Made by a program: the position numbers and the translations under genes. The notes beneath the pieces were generated by a model that saw only the letters and a list, made by a program, of their open reading frames with translations, was not told the origin of the DNA and did no database searches. From Stenotrophomonas indicatrix (GTDB taxonomy: Bacteria; Pseudomonadota; Gammaproteobacteria; Xanthomonadales; Xanthomonadaceae): DNA of 64,000 nucleotides. The stretch spans positions 2,478,001-2,542,000 of the forward strand of contig CP168152.1 in NCBI GenBank assembly GCA_041545745.1, written 5' to 3'. Positions 32,143 to 40,955 of the stretch are shown here, piece by piece (positions within the stretch are counted from its first letter, which is position 1; the number at the start of each line of letters is the position of its first letter).

Positions 32143-32465
32143 GCCACCAGCTGCAGGGTCAGAAAGAAGATCACCAGCACCGTGTTCAGGCCCCAGGCCA
32201 CGGTCAGCCCGCGCGCAGCAACGCCCAGGTTCGGGGTGCGCGCGGTCGGTGCCGCCCGCCACACTGCCGGAATGATCCAGCCGGTATAGAGCAGCAGCAC
32301 GGCGAACACCGCCAGCACCAGCGTGGTGCGCTGGTTGGCCAGGGCCCAGAGGGCAACGGCCCAGAGAATGTTGCTGGGGACGACCCCTTGCAGCCAGAAG
32401 ACGTTCCAGAGGCGTGAACGGCCTTGGGTGTCGGGCGTGGGGTGCAGAGACGCGGTGGCTGTCAT
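32136..32465 (-). CDS. Small inner-membrane protein, function unknown
   Basis: A 109-residue protein with three predicted membrane helices (VVPSNILWAVALWALANQ, TLVLAVFAVLLLYTGWIIPA, GLNTVLVIFFLTLQLVAQ). An AAAGGAG ribosome site lies 7 bases before the ATG, so it is probably expressed. Convergent with the preceding gene. I do not recognise the family. Confidence 0.75.
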   Translation of the reverse strand: MTATASLHPTPDTQGRSRLWNVFWLQGVVPSNILWAVALWALANQRTTLVLAVFAVLLLYTGWIIPAVWRAAPTARTPNLGVAARGLTVAWGLNTVLVIFFLTLQLVAQ

Positions 32466-32842
32466 AAGTCTCCTTTGTGTTTAGGAAACGTGCCGGGCAA
32501 GCCTGCGCTTGGTGGGTGGGGAACGTCAAGGCACGACGGAATCGGTAGCGCCGAGTCGTGCCCGGCGGAATGCATCCGGGTTCACGGTGCCGCGCTCGCT
32601 GGGCACGACCCGCCGCTTCCGACGTGATGTCGCCTTCGCCCCGGCCGCCCCGCTCTCTCCATGCCCACAACCACGACAGCTGTCGCAGATTGCCTGGTCG
32701 CGCTGGACCAACGCGGCAGCCAGCGCTGCCAGTACTTAACAGCGTGGTTCAATGCCGAAAGCGTCTCCAATCGTGAGCTATTTGCAACTCTTCTGATTGG
32801 CATTGCATAGCGACGCGGGCTGAGATGGCGTGCCACCGAAAA
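32466..32842. other. Intergenic stretch, no clear gene; one 49-codon frame
   Basis: The only frame of note is 32661-32810 (+), starting MPTTTTAVADCLVALDQRGS and ending LLIGIA, stop. Its wording looks like the end of a once longer protein, and no ribosome site is clear, so it is treated as a possible remnant. A weak GTAGCGCCGAG palindromic patch near 32546 may be an eroded SMAG unit. Confidence 0.3.
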
Positions 32843-33035
32843 CGGGTGGCCGGGCGTCGAACACCCGTGTTGTTCCTGAGTGATTACGCTTGCCAGTCGG
32901 CGTCACCTTGCGTGGCGCCGGCTGGCAATCCGTCTGCCGGCTATGGCGGGCGGTACGTGGGGGCCCTGTGCCCGCCGGCTTGGGATCAACCCGGTGTTCG
33001 AACCTCGTACCGTCCGCCACCTTTTTGTGTGGCGG
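32843..33035 (+). promoter_or_regulatory. Hairpin-rich leader before the gene at 33065
   Basis: Three stem-loops in 190 bases: CGGGTG/CACCCG (32843-32848 with 32862-32867), GGCGGGC/GCCCGCC (32945-32951 with 32970-32976) and CCGCCAC/GTGGCGG (33014-33020 with 33029-33035, loop CTTTTTGT). The last ends 30 bases before the ATG. No T-run follows, so a structured 5' leader is more likely than a terminator. Frames across it are open on the plus strand but have no start signal. Confidence 0.45.
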
Positions 33036-33064
33036 CTACCGATTGCCTTGCACGGAGCCTCGCC

Positions 33065-33439
33065 ATGAACGGATCTGACCTGCCCCACCTGTACGCCTAC
33101 AGCGACCCGGCCAACGCCGATGACCTGGCAGAGGCTGTGCCCTGTTCGGATTCGAACACCCTGAGTGCCAACCTGAGACGCATCGGCAAAGGCGCCGCCG
33201 CCGACGGGCTGCCCTGGCCGGAGCGGCATCAATTGCCCGGGCGCTGCATGGCGCTTGCCGATGCCGATTGCGCATTGGCCGGCTTGCGGGTAGTGCAGGA
33301 GGTGCTGCTGGCAGCGGAGCGGACCCGGCAGAACGGCGAGCCCGAGGACTACGTGGGCGACCGGGTGATGGAGGGGCTGATGCTAGCGTGCCTGGCGTTG
33401 AGTGCGCAGGCTGTGGGGCGATTGCAGGTGGAGCGTTGA
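33065..33439 (+). CDS. Hypothetical protein with structured leader
   Basis: A 124-residue acidic, helical protein (MNGSDLPHLYAYSDPANADD, MALADADCALAGLRVVQEVL, GEPEDYVGDRVMEGLMLACL). GGAG lies 7 bases before the ATG. No known motif is recognised. Its upstream DNA is unusually rich in stem-loops, which suggests post-transcriptional control. Confidence 0.65.
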   Translation: MNGSDLPHLYAYSDPANADDLAEAVPCSDSNTLSANLRRIGKGAAADGLPWPERHQLPGRCMALADADCALAGLRVVQEVLLAAERTRQNGEPEDYVGDRVMEGLMLACLALSAQAVGRLQVER

Positions 33440-33565
33440 ACGGGACTCGCTTGGAATGCACCTTGTGCCTCCAGGCTCAGCAGCGAACGGCAAAAAGCCC
33501 ACCGGTACTGCAGCCCCCCTTTTTCTCGCGTTTTCCTCCGTCTCAACAACAGCATTGCCCCACGC

Positions 33566-33877
33566 TCACTCGCTTGCCGCCCTCTTTCCGGATAGAGCAA
33601 CCAGGAAGATCAGAACAAGGGCGATGCACACTGCCACGTTGAATAAGAGGATGGGCCGTATGGCGAGGTAGAGCTCACCGACTCCCACGGAATACGGACC
33701 ATGATTGGGCTGCGAGCCCAGCGCTCTGGCAATGATCTGAATCCAGACAAGCGAAGCTATATGAACCGCAATGATTCCAATCGCGGAGAAGAGCCTTCTG
33801 GTGGGAGTTCTACCAACCATTGCGAAATACGCGAGCACCAAGAGGGCCGCATAGAAAACAACCAACATCCAAGTCAT
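33566..33877 (-). CDS. Small membrane protein near the RHS locus, possible orphan immunity gene
   Basis: About 103 residues from the ATG at 33877 (MTWMLVVFYAALLVLAYFAM). Three membrane helices are predicted, the last being ILLFNVAVCIALVLIFLVAL. Base composition is lower in GC than the neighbours. It lies downstream, in the RHS direction, of the eroded RHS core fragment. Small membrane proteins in such places often are immunity proteins for membrane-acting toxins; this is inference. A longer frame starting at 33913 is possible. Confidence 0.55.
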   Translation of the reverse strand: MTWMLVVFYAALLVLAYFAMVGRTPTRRLFSAIGIIAVHIASLVWIQIIARALGSQPNHGPYSVGVGELYLAIRPILLFNVAVCIALVLIFLVALSGKRAASE

Positions 33878-33913
33878 CACCGCTTCCGTGCGGAATCCTC
33901 CGCCCTCATGCAA

Positions 33914-34187
33914 CCCGTGCTCGCTGAGCTTTCATCAGGCCTTCGCTGGTACGCGGAAGCCAATGCGCCTCGCCCTGGCAAACGGCGGCCCATGCCCCTT
34001 CCGCCTCTGGCATGAACCCACGCATGCCGCCCCGCAGCTGGGAACGCCCAACCTGTCAGCCTTGGGGGGGCTTGGTCATCTCCGGGATCGACAGCTGAGC
34101 CGGCCGCATGATGAGCAGTGCTGCTCGTACTCCTTGATGCACGATGGCTTGCAGCACTACGCCGGCGTCCGTGGAACTGAAAAGTCT
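33914..34187. other. Gene-free stretch in the RHS flank
   Basis: No convincing start, ribosome site or family match in this 274-base gap. Short open frames on both strands are low-complexity (Arg/Ser-rich) and were not called. It may hold decayed toxin or immunity sequence. Confidence 0.4.
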
Positions 34188-34532
34188 TCATCGTTGACGC
34201 CGTTTCTTTCCTGACTGGGCTGATGGACTGTCGCGCAGCCCTTGCCGGATCGCGATATCCAACGCTACTGCAGCCGCGACGAAGCACATCGCCGCGACGG
34301 CCCTCTCATAGGCCAATTGGCCAAAGTACTGCTGAATCGCAAATCCAAAACCACAAAGTCGACCGCACAGCGTGCCGCTATTGTTGATTCCAAACTTCAG
34401 AACCAAGACGCCCATGAAGGCAGCCAGACTGCAGAATACCAAGCCCGGAAAGAAAACAAGGGGCGCCAAGCTCGCTTGGGTTTCGACATCAACGACTCCA
34501 GCACCGATGAAATATATCGAAACAAATACCAA
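34188..34532 (-). CDS. Small membrane protein, possible orphan immunity gene, start uncertain
   Basis: About 114 residues from a TTG at 34532; the frame stays open upstream (reading NFQSAAFPKLVFVS) to a TAG without offering an ATG, so the true start or the 5' end may be lost. Four hydrophobic segments occur (FVSIYFIGAGVVDV, LAPLVFFPGLVFCSLAAFMG, AAMCFVAAAVALDIAIRQGL). It sits directly after the eroded RHS core fragment on the same strand, as an immunity gene would after a toxin tip. Confidence 0.45.
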   Translation of the reverse strand: MVFVSIYFIGAGVVDVETQASLAPLVFFPGLVFCSLAAFMGVLVLKFGINNSGTLCGRLCGFGFAIQQYFGQLAYERAVAAMCFVAAAVALDIAIRQGLRDSPSAQSGKKRRQR

Positions 34533-34649
34533 CTTCGGGAACGCCGCACTTTGAAAATTCCACCCCCGATCATAACGCTACGACTCTACCGACCCAAATG
34601 GCGGCAAGTCGCCATTGCAGTATGGCTCCAGAAATTGAACCGTGCAAAC

Positions 34650-34895
34650 GGAGGATTTGAGGGCAAACCGACGGATCGCAATCCCGCCGCCAGTTGTAGA
34701 GAAACCTACTCACATCCATCACCTACTGCGCCGGGGAAGCGCAGCGCCAGTTCGAGTGCCACACTATCCGCACCCGGTCATTCCGCAACCGGTCATTGAC
34801 CGGCGCTTGATCCCAAACACCTCGCTCCTGTCGTTCCACTCCCAGATCGCGATATTCCGCACTGAGCCAATCGCCACGCGCGGTGCACCCAAGCG
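34650..34895 (-). pseudogene. Orphan RHS core fragment, eroded
   Basis: Read on the minus strand this piece gives LGAPRVAIGSVRNIAIWEW, then SEVFG, LELALRFPG and, after a frame change, RFLYNWRRDCDPSV. These match in order LGTPRVAIDPVRNVAIWDW, SEVFG, FELALRFPG and LFYNYRREYDPAV in the intact RHS protein upstream. The conserved DPLGM boundary and any toxin tip are missing. It is what remains of a displaced RHS cassette, a common feature of polymorphic-toxin loci. Confidence 0.8.
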
Positions 34896-35020
34896 ACCTT
34901 GCTGAATGGGCGCACCAACCAAGCGCCCACCACGATGGCGATGCACCTCACAAGCCAAGGGAATGCTCTTGATGAAGTTGAAGGCTTGCGGCGCTTGAAG
35001 CAACAGTTGAGCCGATCAAT

Positions 35021-35482
35021 TCAAGAGGAGAATGCGGCCCATTCACACGAAAAATCAGAAAATTGAATGCGGATCTCGCCCTCGTGATCAAGAACTATTT
35101 GATGCTCAAACAATCCAGGCCGAAGGACAGAGAATTCATGCCTCAAAACATCAGCATGGGCATGCTCTTTTAAACTGGACTCCTTCAAAAATAAGTCATG
35201 CACAGAATCGTAACTGAGGACAAACTTTCCCTCGAATAGCTGATCGACAAGACTGATTTCCACGAACGTCCTAGAGCCAGAGAATTTATCCGCATAGTTC
35301 TTTGAAACCATCAATGACAACAATCTCGAATCGTGCAGCGTCCCCTTGCCATGGAGCGAATAGCTCCGTGCATTCGCGGCAAAATCCCTCAGTCCAGGAG
35401 GCATGCCATCGGCCACTTCATCAATATAGTCGAAATACTCGGTGAAGTTCCACGATACACCGTCGTGATAGATCCTACTCAT
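35021..35482 (-). CDS. Probable immunity protein for the RHS toxin
   Basis: A 153-residue soluble, acidic protein (MSRIYHDGVSWNFTEYFDYI, FVEISLVDQLFEGKFVLSYD, GEIRIQFSDFSCEWAAF). It lies directly behind the RHS gene: the GTG at 35491 would overlap the RHS stop (GTGA), while the ATG at 35482 is 5 bases past it. The DNA is markedly less GC-rich than the flanking genes, as is usual for toxin-tip and immunity modules. No family is recognised; the role follows from position. Confidence 0.7.
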   Translation of the reverse strand: MSRIYHDGVSWNFTEYFDYIDEVADGMPPGLRDFAANARSYSLHGKGTLHDSRLLSLMVSKNYADKFSGSRTFVEISLVDQLFEGKFVLSYDSVHDLFLKESSLKEHAHADVLRHEFSVLRPGLFEHQIVLDHEGEIRIQFSDFSCEWAAFSS

Positions 35483-35487
35483 AATTC

Positions 35488-38400
35488 TCACATGTTCTCA
35501 CAGCCGGGATAGTCGGGGGCATCTTCGCAAATTCTCTTTGGGCTCGGCGTTGACATCTCGTTTATAAGCGTCCCCAGTATAGGCCAGCCACGCAGAGCCG
35601 ATTTCAATTTCGAAGCTCGCTTCTCGGCTCGCCCCATATGGACTCCAATTCGACGAGAGTAGTCGGCGGAAATTGTCTTGCACTGATCCTCTACACCACT
35701 AGGCAGACCTGATGGAGCGCCTTTGAATCCATGCTTATTTATCCAGCCGTCGGGCCCGTAGACGCCAACCTCATTTCCGCGAGGTCCAAGAACGTGAATT
35801 TCAAAGGACGCATCGCCACGATAGTTGAATGTGTCAACACGTCCTGTATAACCATCTCCGAGATCAACCGGCTTCCCAGCCATACCTAGGGGGTCAACAA
35901 GGCTGACGGGGTTACCGCTGACGTAGCCGAAGGTGCCTACGCCACCGAGCAATCCAATCGGATCGCTCTGGGAATACCGCCCCACTGCCGGGTCGTACTC
36001 CCGCCGGTAGTTGTAGAACAACCCACTCGCATCCGTCGCCTGCTGGCCCGGGAAGCGCAGCGCCAGTTCAAACACCACACCATCGCCATCCGGGTCGGCA
36101 CTCGGAATCTGGTTACCGAACACTTCGCTCTTGCTGCTCCAATCCCATATCGCCACATTGCGCACTGGGTCGATAGCAACGCGCGGGGTACCCAGATGGT
36201 CCGGCTGGATGTAGGCCAGCTCCGGCACGCCGGCGCTCGGCAGATTGATCAACGCCACCGGATAGTTGTCCAGCCAGATCGCCTGCTGCTGCGCCTGGCC
36301 CGTGGCCGAATAGTTGCCCAGCCACTGCCCTGCTTCGTCGTACAACGTGATCTGAGCCGCACCCCCGGCCGGAGTACGCAACACGCGCTCACCGCGGTGG
36401 TTGTAGGCGTAGCTTTCCAGCACGGCATTGCTCTGCTTCACTGCATTCATGCGGTTGGCATCGTTGTAGACGAACGCCTTGCTGCCGATGCTTGTGGTAT
36501 TGCCCGCCGCATCATGATTGCGTGGCTCACCATCGACCGCCGTAAGCCGGTGGCTGGTGGCCGGATAGGTGTAATTGGCGGTTCCTGCCGAAGTAGTCAG
36601 CGAGATGCGGTTGCCGGTGGCGTCGTAGCCGTAGGTTTCAATCGGCGTGCCGGTCGCACCGTCCTGGGTCTGGGTCAGGCGGCCCAGGCTGTCGTAGGCG
36701 TACTTGGCCAGCACTTCCGAACCAGCGCCATTCTTCAATTCGGTGATCGAACCCACCGGATCATAGCCATAGCTCAGCGACAGGCCCCCTGCGGCCGGGT
36801 CATGCACGGCCTGCGGGCGGTAGTCCAGGTCCAGCGGCCGCTGCAATTGACGGCCGTTGCCATAGATCCAACCGGTCGCCGGGCCGAAGGCTGCATAGCT
36901 CACGTTGTTCACCACGATCTGGCGCGCTTGGCCAGGCCGGGTCAGTCCGATCTGGCTGATGCGCCCTTGGGTATCGCGCAAGTAGTCGGCCACGCTGCCG
37001 TCCGGGTAGGTCAACGCGGTCAGACGACCGGACTTGCTGTAGGCGTAGCGCAGCGTACTGGCGACACCGTTGACGGTCTGCACCTTGCGGGTGATCTGGC
37101 CGAAGCGGTCATGGCAGTACTGGGTGCTGCCATTCGCGTGCAACACCTGCCCCAGGCGCCCCTTGGCAAAGCGCTCGTCGGCGGCGCAGGCAGCCGGTAC
37201 CACGTCATAGCTGTAGCCCACGTCCAGATTGGGGCCCGGATAGGCAATACCAGTCAGGCGGTTGAGTGCATCGTAGTGATAGGTGGCAGTGATACCGCGC
37301 GCATCGGTGGCGGTCTTGCGGTTGCCAGCCACATCAACGGTGAAGCTGCTGGCGCCACTGTCCGGACTGACCTGTCCAGTCAGATCACCGAAACCGTTAT
37401 AGGCATAGGTGGTGTGCAGGCCCTTCGGGTCGGTCACCTGGGTGACCTGGTCCAGCGCGTTGTACTGGCTGCGGATTTCCGCAGCAACACCTCCCACGTC
37501 CTGCAGGGTCCGAGCCAGCCGGTTCAGGGGATCGTACTGCTGGCTGGAGACGCGCTGCAGGGCATCGGTTACCGTCTGCGGGTTGCCGTTGGCATCGTAG
37601 GTGAAGCTGGTGGCGTGGTTGCCGGCGTCTTTCAGCGCCGTAAGCTGGCCAATCGTGTTGAAGGTGCGTGCCAGGGTGCGGCGCAGGGTGCCGCCCGCAT
37701 CCAGGGTATCCTCCTTCAGGCGATTGCCGGCATTGTCCAGCATGTAATGAACGGTGTTGCCCGCGTTGTCCTCGATATCGGTCAGTCGCAGTGCTGCGTC
37801 ATACACGTAGGTCACGCTGCTGCCATCGGGCTCGGTGATCTGTTGCACCTGACCAGTGGGCCAGTAGCTGATCTGGGTGGATCGATCCTCGGCGGTGGTG
37901 GCGCCGCGTACGGTCACCGAGATGGGCCAGCCACGAGCATGGTAGGCGTAGTCGGTGACCACGCCATTGGCATCCTTCACCGACAACGGTCGCCCGTAGG
38001 CGTCGTAGGCCAACGTCTCCACCGTCTGACCGAGTGCATTGGTGACGCTGCGCAGGTCGCCCTTGCGATAGGTGCAGGCCCCATTGGTCGCGCACCCTGC
38101 ATCGTCTGCGGCGTAGTAGGCATAGGTGCTGACGTCGGCCACGTCGGTGCGTGCGCCGTCCACGCTCTTCAGCAGCCCCTCCACGGGGCAACTGCCGGCT
38201 GCGGCTACATCCGCGGCCTCGCAATAGGTATACGTGGCCGTACGCGTCTGCCCGGACGCCAGGTCCTTCAGGGTCACGCTCACCGGCTGTCGGCGCGCGT
38301 TGTAGGCGGTGCGCGTCTCACGCTGAGCGATGGTCGTAGCCAGCACCGCGTTGGTCACACTGTCGCGCGTGGTCTGCACAACACGCTGCTCAGGTAGGCC

Positions 38401-40191
38401 GACTGCATCGGTAATGGTATGGGTGTTGACCGGTCGGCCCGTCACCGCGTCGACGCTTTCGCTGTAAGTGTGCTTGGTCTGGACGCCGCGCCGGTCCGTA
38501 TAGGTATCCAGACGCCGGCGGAAATCGACCGCGCCGTCATAGTAGGTGCGGCTGATCGAACCCTGGGCATCGGTCGTGCCCGACACCTTGCGGGGAGGTG
38601 CGCTGTCGCCACCGGCTGTCAGCGTGTAATCGGTCTGATGGCCCAATGCATCGGTGACCACCGCGCCGCCATTCGGGCTGTAGGCAAGGGTTACGCCATC
38701 AGCGCCACCCGCGTGCTGGCTCGAAATGACGCGACCGATGGTGTCATAGGTGAAGGTGCTGTAGCGGCGCCCATCCTCGGCGGTAATGCCGGTCAGGTGC
38801 TGGGGGAAATCCTGATTCTCGTAGTGATAGGTGCGCACCCCGCCGCCCGCGTAGGTGACGGTAGCGACCTGCCCATGCGCAGTATAGGTATAGCTCGCCT
38901 GCGGCACGCCCGCGACCAGAACGGAGCTGATCAATGCTTCGTAGTCGTTGGACTGATAGACGAATTCAAGCGTACGGCCGCTGCTGTGCACGACGGCAGC
39001 GAGGCGCTGGCTATCGTCATAGACGAAGGTGAGCGAGGTGCCGTCCACATAGCGCTTCGCGGCAAGCCGGCCCGCATCGTCGAATGTCGAAATGGCGTCG
39101 GACGCGTACAGCGTCCAGTTCCCATTCTGGACCAGGCGATCGCCACTGCTGTCGGCGGCCTCGTAGACCTGGCCGATCTTCTTGAAGGCGCGCTGGAAAC
39201 CGGTGGCTTCAACGATGCCTGCGCCGCCCGCCCCATCCAGTGCGAGCTGGGCACCAAGCGAGTGTGTCCAACCGTAGCCGAAGCCTCCGGACGAGGTGGA
39301 TATTCCCGAATGGTAATAGCGCGTCAGTGCAATCCAGCCCAGATCGAAGTCCTGCGCGATCTCGTACTTCTCACCGGTCTTCACGTCGCAGGGGTTGCCT
39401 ACGGTGCCGTTGCACGGCGGTTCCTGTGACGACGAGCTGTTGGAAGGGATTGGACTCATGCCGCTCATGGCAGCATTGCCTGCGGTAGGGCAACTCCCAT
39501 TGCCGCCATCCTTGTCGCACTGCGTCGTCTTGGAGGTGATGGTGGCTACGAACTCTTCGCTGACGCAGGCTTCGTGCTTGTTGGACCACTGGGTGAGGGG
39601 GACCGGGCAGTTCAGACGCCGGGTCCGCGTCATATGGGCATCGCTTGGATAGGGCGTGCACGGCGACTCGGCTGTGTTGTCGCCGGTCATGTATATCACT
39701 TCAAAATCACGTGTCTCGATGGTTCCTTCCATATCCGGGCTGAGCGCATACCACTCGCTTGTGGGCGTGACGGCTGCACCAGGACATACAGGATTGAACG
39801 CCTTGATATCGGCGAGATAGGAAGCGACCATCGCCTCTTCGGTCGGGAACTGCGCGGTACTGAGATACGACCAATCAGGGTCGGAGGGCTGGGACTTGCC
39901 CATCCAGTACGTGATTGAGGTATTGCCCTCCAGGTCCACGACCTTTGACTTGATCGAATTGACGGACTGCCAACCGAACTGGAACTCAGGCGGGAACGGA
40001 CTCGGCGCGGGCAGACTCTTGATCGCCTGCACTGCCTCCTGCTGAGTCTTGTACTGGGTCGAATTCCCGCTTGGCTGGGAGATGCGCCAGGTTGTCTTGC
40101 TCTCCTGCGCTTGCGCGGCAAGGGGGGCTGCGCAGCCAAGCGCGGCCATCATCAGCGCCACACACGCCAGCTTCATTGTCCGTTCGAACAT
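35488..40191 (-). CDS. RHS/YD-repeat polymorphic toxin with Sec signal peptide
   Basis: A 1567-residue protein. It starts with a Sec signal (MKLACVALMMAALGCAAPLA, AQA-QE), followed by a Xanthomonad-type N-terminal region with a DUF6531-like motif (GNPCDVKTGEKYEIAQDFDL), then dozens of YD repeats (such as YDALNRLTGIAYPG, YDSLGRLTQTQDG) and the RHS core end LGTPRVAIDPVRNVAIWDW ... YNYRREYDPAVGRYSQSDPI. The DPLGM boundary at 35879-35893 is followed by a variable tip of about 129 residues (FEIHVLGPRGNEVGVYGPDG, WINKHGFKGAPSGLPSGVED). The tip is probably the toxin; its activity is not recognised. AAGGAG precedes the ATG at 40191. A downstream immunity gene overlaps or abuts it. Confidence 0.92.
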   Translation of the reverse strand: MFERTMKLACVALMMAALGCAAPLAAQAQESKTTWRISQPSGNSTQYKTQQEAVQAIKSLPAPSPFPPEFQFGWQSVNSIKSKVVDLEGNTSITYWMGKSQPSDPDWSYLSTAQFPTEEAMVASYLADIKAFNPVCPGAAVTPTSEWYALSPDMEGTIETRDFEVIYMTGDNTAESPCTPYPSDAHMTRTRRLNCPVPLTQWSNKHEACVSEEFVATITSKTTQCDKDGGNGSCPTAGNAAMSGMSPIPSNSSSSQEPPCNGTVGNPCDVKTGEKYEIAQDFDLGWIALTRYYHSGISTSSGGFGYGWTHSLGAQLALDGAGGAGIVEATGFQRAFKKIGQVYEAADSSGDRLVQNGNWTLYASDAISTFDDAGRLAAKRYVDGTSLTFVYDDSQRLAAVVHSSGRTLEFVYQSNDYEALISSVLVAGVPQASYTYTAHGQVATVTYAGGGVRTYHYENQDFPQHLTGITAEDGRRYSTFTYDTIGRVISSQHAGGADGVTLAYSPNGGAVVTDALGHQTDYTLTAGGDSAPPRKVSGTTDAQGSISRTYYDGAVDFRRRLDTYTDRRGVQTKHTYSESVDAVTGRPVNTHTITDAVGLPEQRVVQTTRDSVTNAVLATTIAQRETRTAYNARRQPVSVTLKDLASGQTRTATYTYCEAADVAAAGSCPVEGLLKSVDGARTDVADVSTYAYYAADDAGCATNGACTYRKGDLRSVTNALGQTVETLAYDAYGRPLSVKDANGVVTDYAYHARGWPISVTVRGATTAEDRSTQISYWPTGQVQQITEPDGSSVTYVYDAALRLTDIEDNAGNTVHYMLDNAGNRLKEDTLDAGGTLRRTLARTFNTIGQLTALKDAGNHATSFTYDANGNPQTVTDALQRVSSQQYDPLNRLARTLQDVGGVAAEIRSQYNALDQVTQVTDPKGLHTTYAYNGFGDLTGQVSPDSGASSFTVDVAGNRKTATDARGITATYHYDALNRLTGIAYPGPNLDVGYSYDVVPAACAADERFAKGRLGQVLHANGSTQYCHDRFGQITRKVQTVNGVASTLRYAYSKSGRLTALTYPDGSVADYLRDTQGRISQIGLTRPGQARQIVVNNVSYAAFGPATGWIYGNGRQLQRPLDLDYRPQAVHDPAAGGLSLSYGYDPVGSITELKNGAGSEVLAKYAYDSLGRLTQTQDGATGTPIETYGYDATGNRISLTTSAGTANYTYPATSHRLTAVDGEPRNHDAAGNTTSIGSKAFVYNDANRMNAVKQSNAVLESYAYNHRGERVLRTPAGGAAQITLYDEAGQWLGNYSATGQAQQQAIWLDNYPVALINLPSAGVPELAYIQPDHLGTPRVAIDPVRNVAIWDWSSKSEVFGNQIPSADPDGDGVVFELALRFPGQQATDASGLFYNYRREYDPAVGRYSQSDPIGLLGGVGTFGYVSGNPVSLVDPLGMAGKPVDLGDGYTGRVDTFNYRGDASFEIHVLGPRGNEVGVYGPDGWINKHGFKGAPSGLPSGVEDQCKTISADYSRRIGVHMGRAEKRASKLKSALRGWPILGTLINEMSTPSPKRICEDAPDYPGCENM

Positions 40192-40496
40192 CCGTGTTCT
40201 CCTTCCTGGGCGAATACCGCGCCGGGAGGGACGAAGGTGCACAGGCGGATCACCGCCCTGTAGCCCCCTGCTTCGGATCGTCCCTGTTCCGGAATGCGGC
40301 AATGCCGCATGGCGCCTTTATCGCGCGAGCCCATTACATAGTCAAGTCAAGCCGTGGGATGTCGGTCACGATTATCGATATCGGCAACGACCCTGCCCTG
40401 GTGATCAGAGTACCCCCCCCAAACTGCTTCCAGTCTTCATTAGTGCTAGCGTGCACCGTCAAGCCAGTGATGCAAGGATGCGCTGCAGGATCGTCT
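40192..40496. other. Intergenic region between RHS and the lipoprotein gene
   Basis: The two genes diverge across these about 300 bases, so promoters for both should lie here. No clear -35/-10 pair or palindrome was identified by eye. A minus-strand open frame at 40334-40570 overlaps the lipoprotein start and was not called. Confidence 0.4.
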
Positions 40497-40955
40497 ATGA
40501 CCCCGACATTACCTCCATTTTCAAACCGCATGAGGCTGCTCCTCCTCTTCGCACTCTGCTTGATACTCACCTCCTGCGATCTGGTGATGGACAGCTCCTA
40601 CGCCACGAAGCAGGAAGCCGTCGATGCCGAGATGATTACCAAGGGCTGGATTCCCGCGTGGGTGCCCGAGGAGGCGACCGACCTGCGCGAGGTGCACGAC
40701 CTCGATTCAAACGTGAGCGCGCTTGCCTTCACCTCGCCACGCAGTAAGCAGCTGTTGTTGCCGTCCGATTGCCGGCCCGTCGACCACAGCGCTGTCCAGC
40801 CGGCACTGTTGAATCGAAGCTGGTGGCCGAGTGAGACCGCTCTGAAGCGCTCCTATACCTTCTTTCGATGCGAGCCCGAATTCGGCAAGTCGATCTTCGT
40901 CGCAACAAGCAGCACAGGCAATCGCGTGCTCTTCTGGCGCACGTACGCTCGCTGA
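40497..40955 (+). CDS. Small lipoprotein beside the RHS gene
   Basis: A 152-residue protein from ATG 40497 (AGGA upstream) or 141 from ATG 40530. The hydrophobic segment LLLLFALCLILTSCD has a lipobox (LTSC), so the mature protein is a lipoprotein beginning CDLVMDSSYATKQEAVDAEM. The remainder (GWIPAWVPEEATDLREVHDL, TFFRCEPEFGKSIFVATSST) matches no family I know. Small lipoproteins are found next to rhs genes in other bacteria, so a part in RHS export or immunity is possible but not shown. Confidence 0.75.
   Translation: MTPTLPPFSNRMRLLLLFALCLILTSCDLVMDSSYATKQEAVDAEMITKGWIPAWVPEEATDLREVHDLDSNVSALAFTSPRSKQLLLPSDCRPVDHSAVQPALLNRSWWPSETALKRSYTFFRCEPEFGKSIFVATSSTGNRVLFWRTYAR

Noticed and set aside
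33014..33035. Rho-independent terminator
   Set aside because: The T-rich part is in the loop, not after the stem, and the hairpin lies just before a ribosome site and start codon.
36196..38397. Plus-strand open frame of 733 codons inside the RHS gene
   Set aside because: It mirrors the YD repeats of the RHS protein; the repeated wording comes from the repeat DNA.
40334..40570. Minus-strand 78-codon frame between RHS and the lipoprotein gene
   Set aside because: No ribosome site or family, and it overlaps the lipoprotein signal peptide region.
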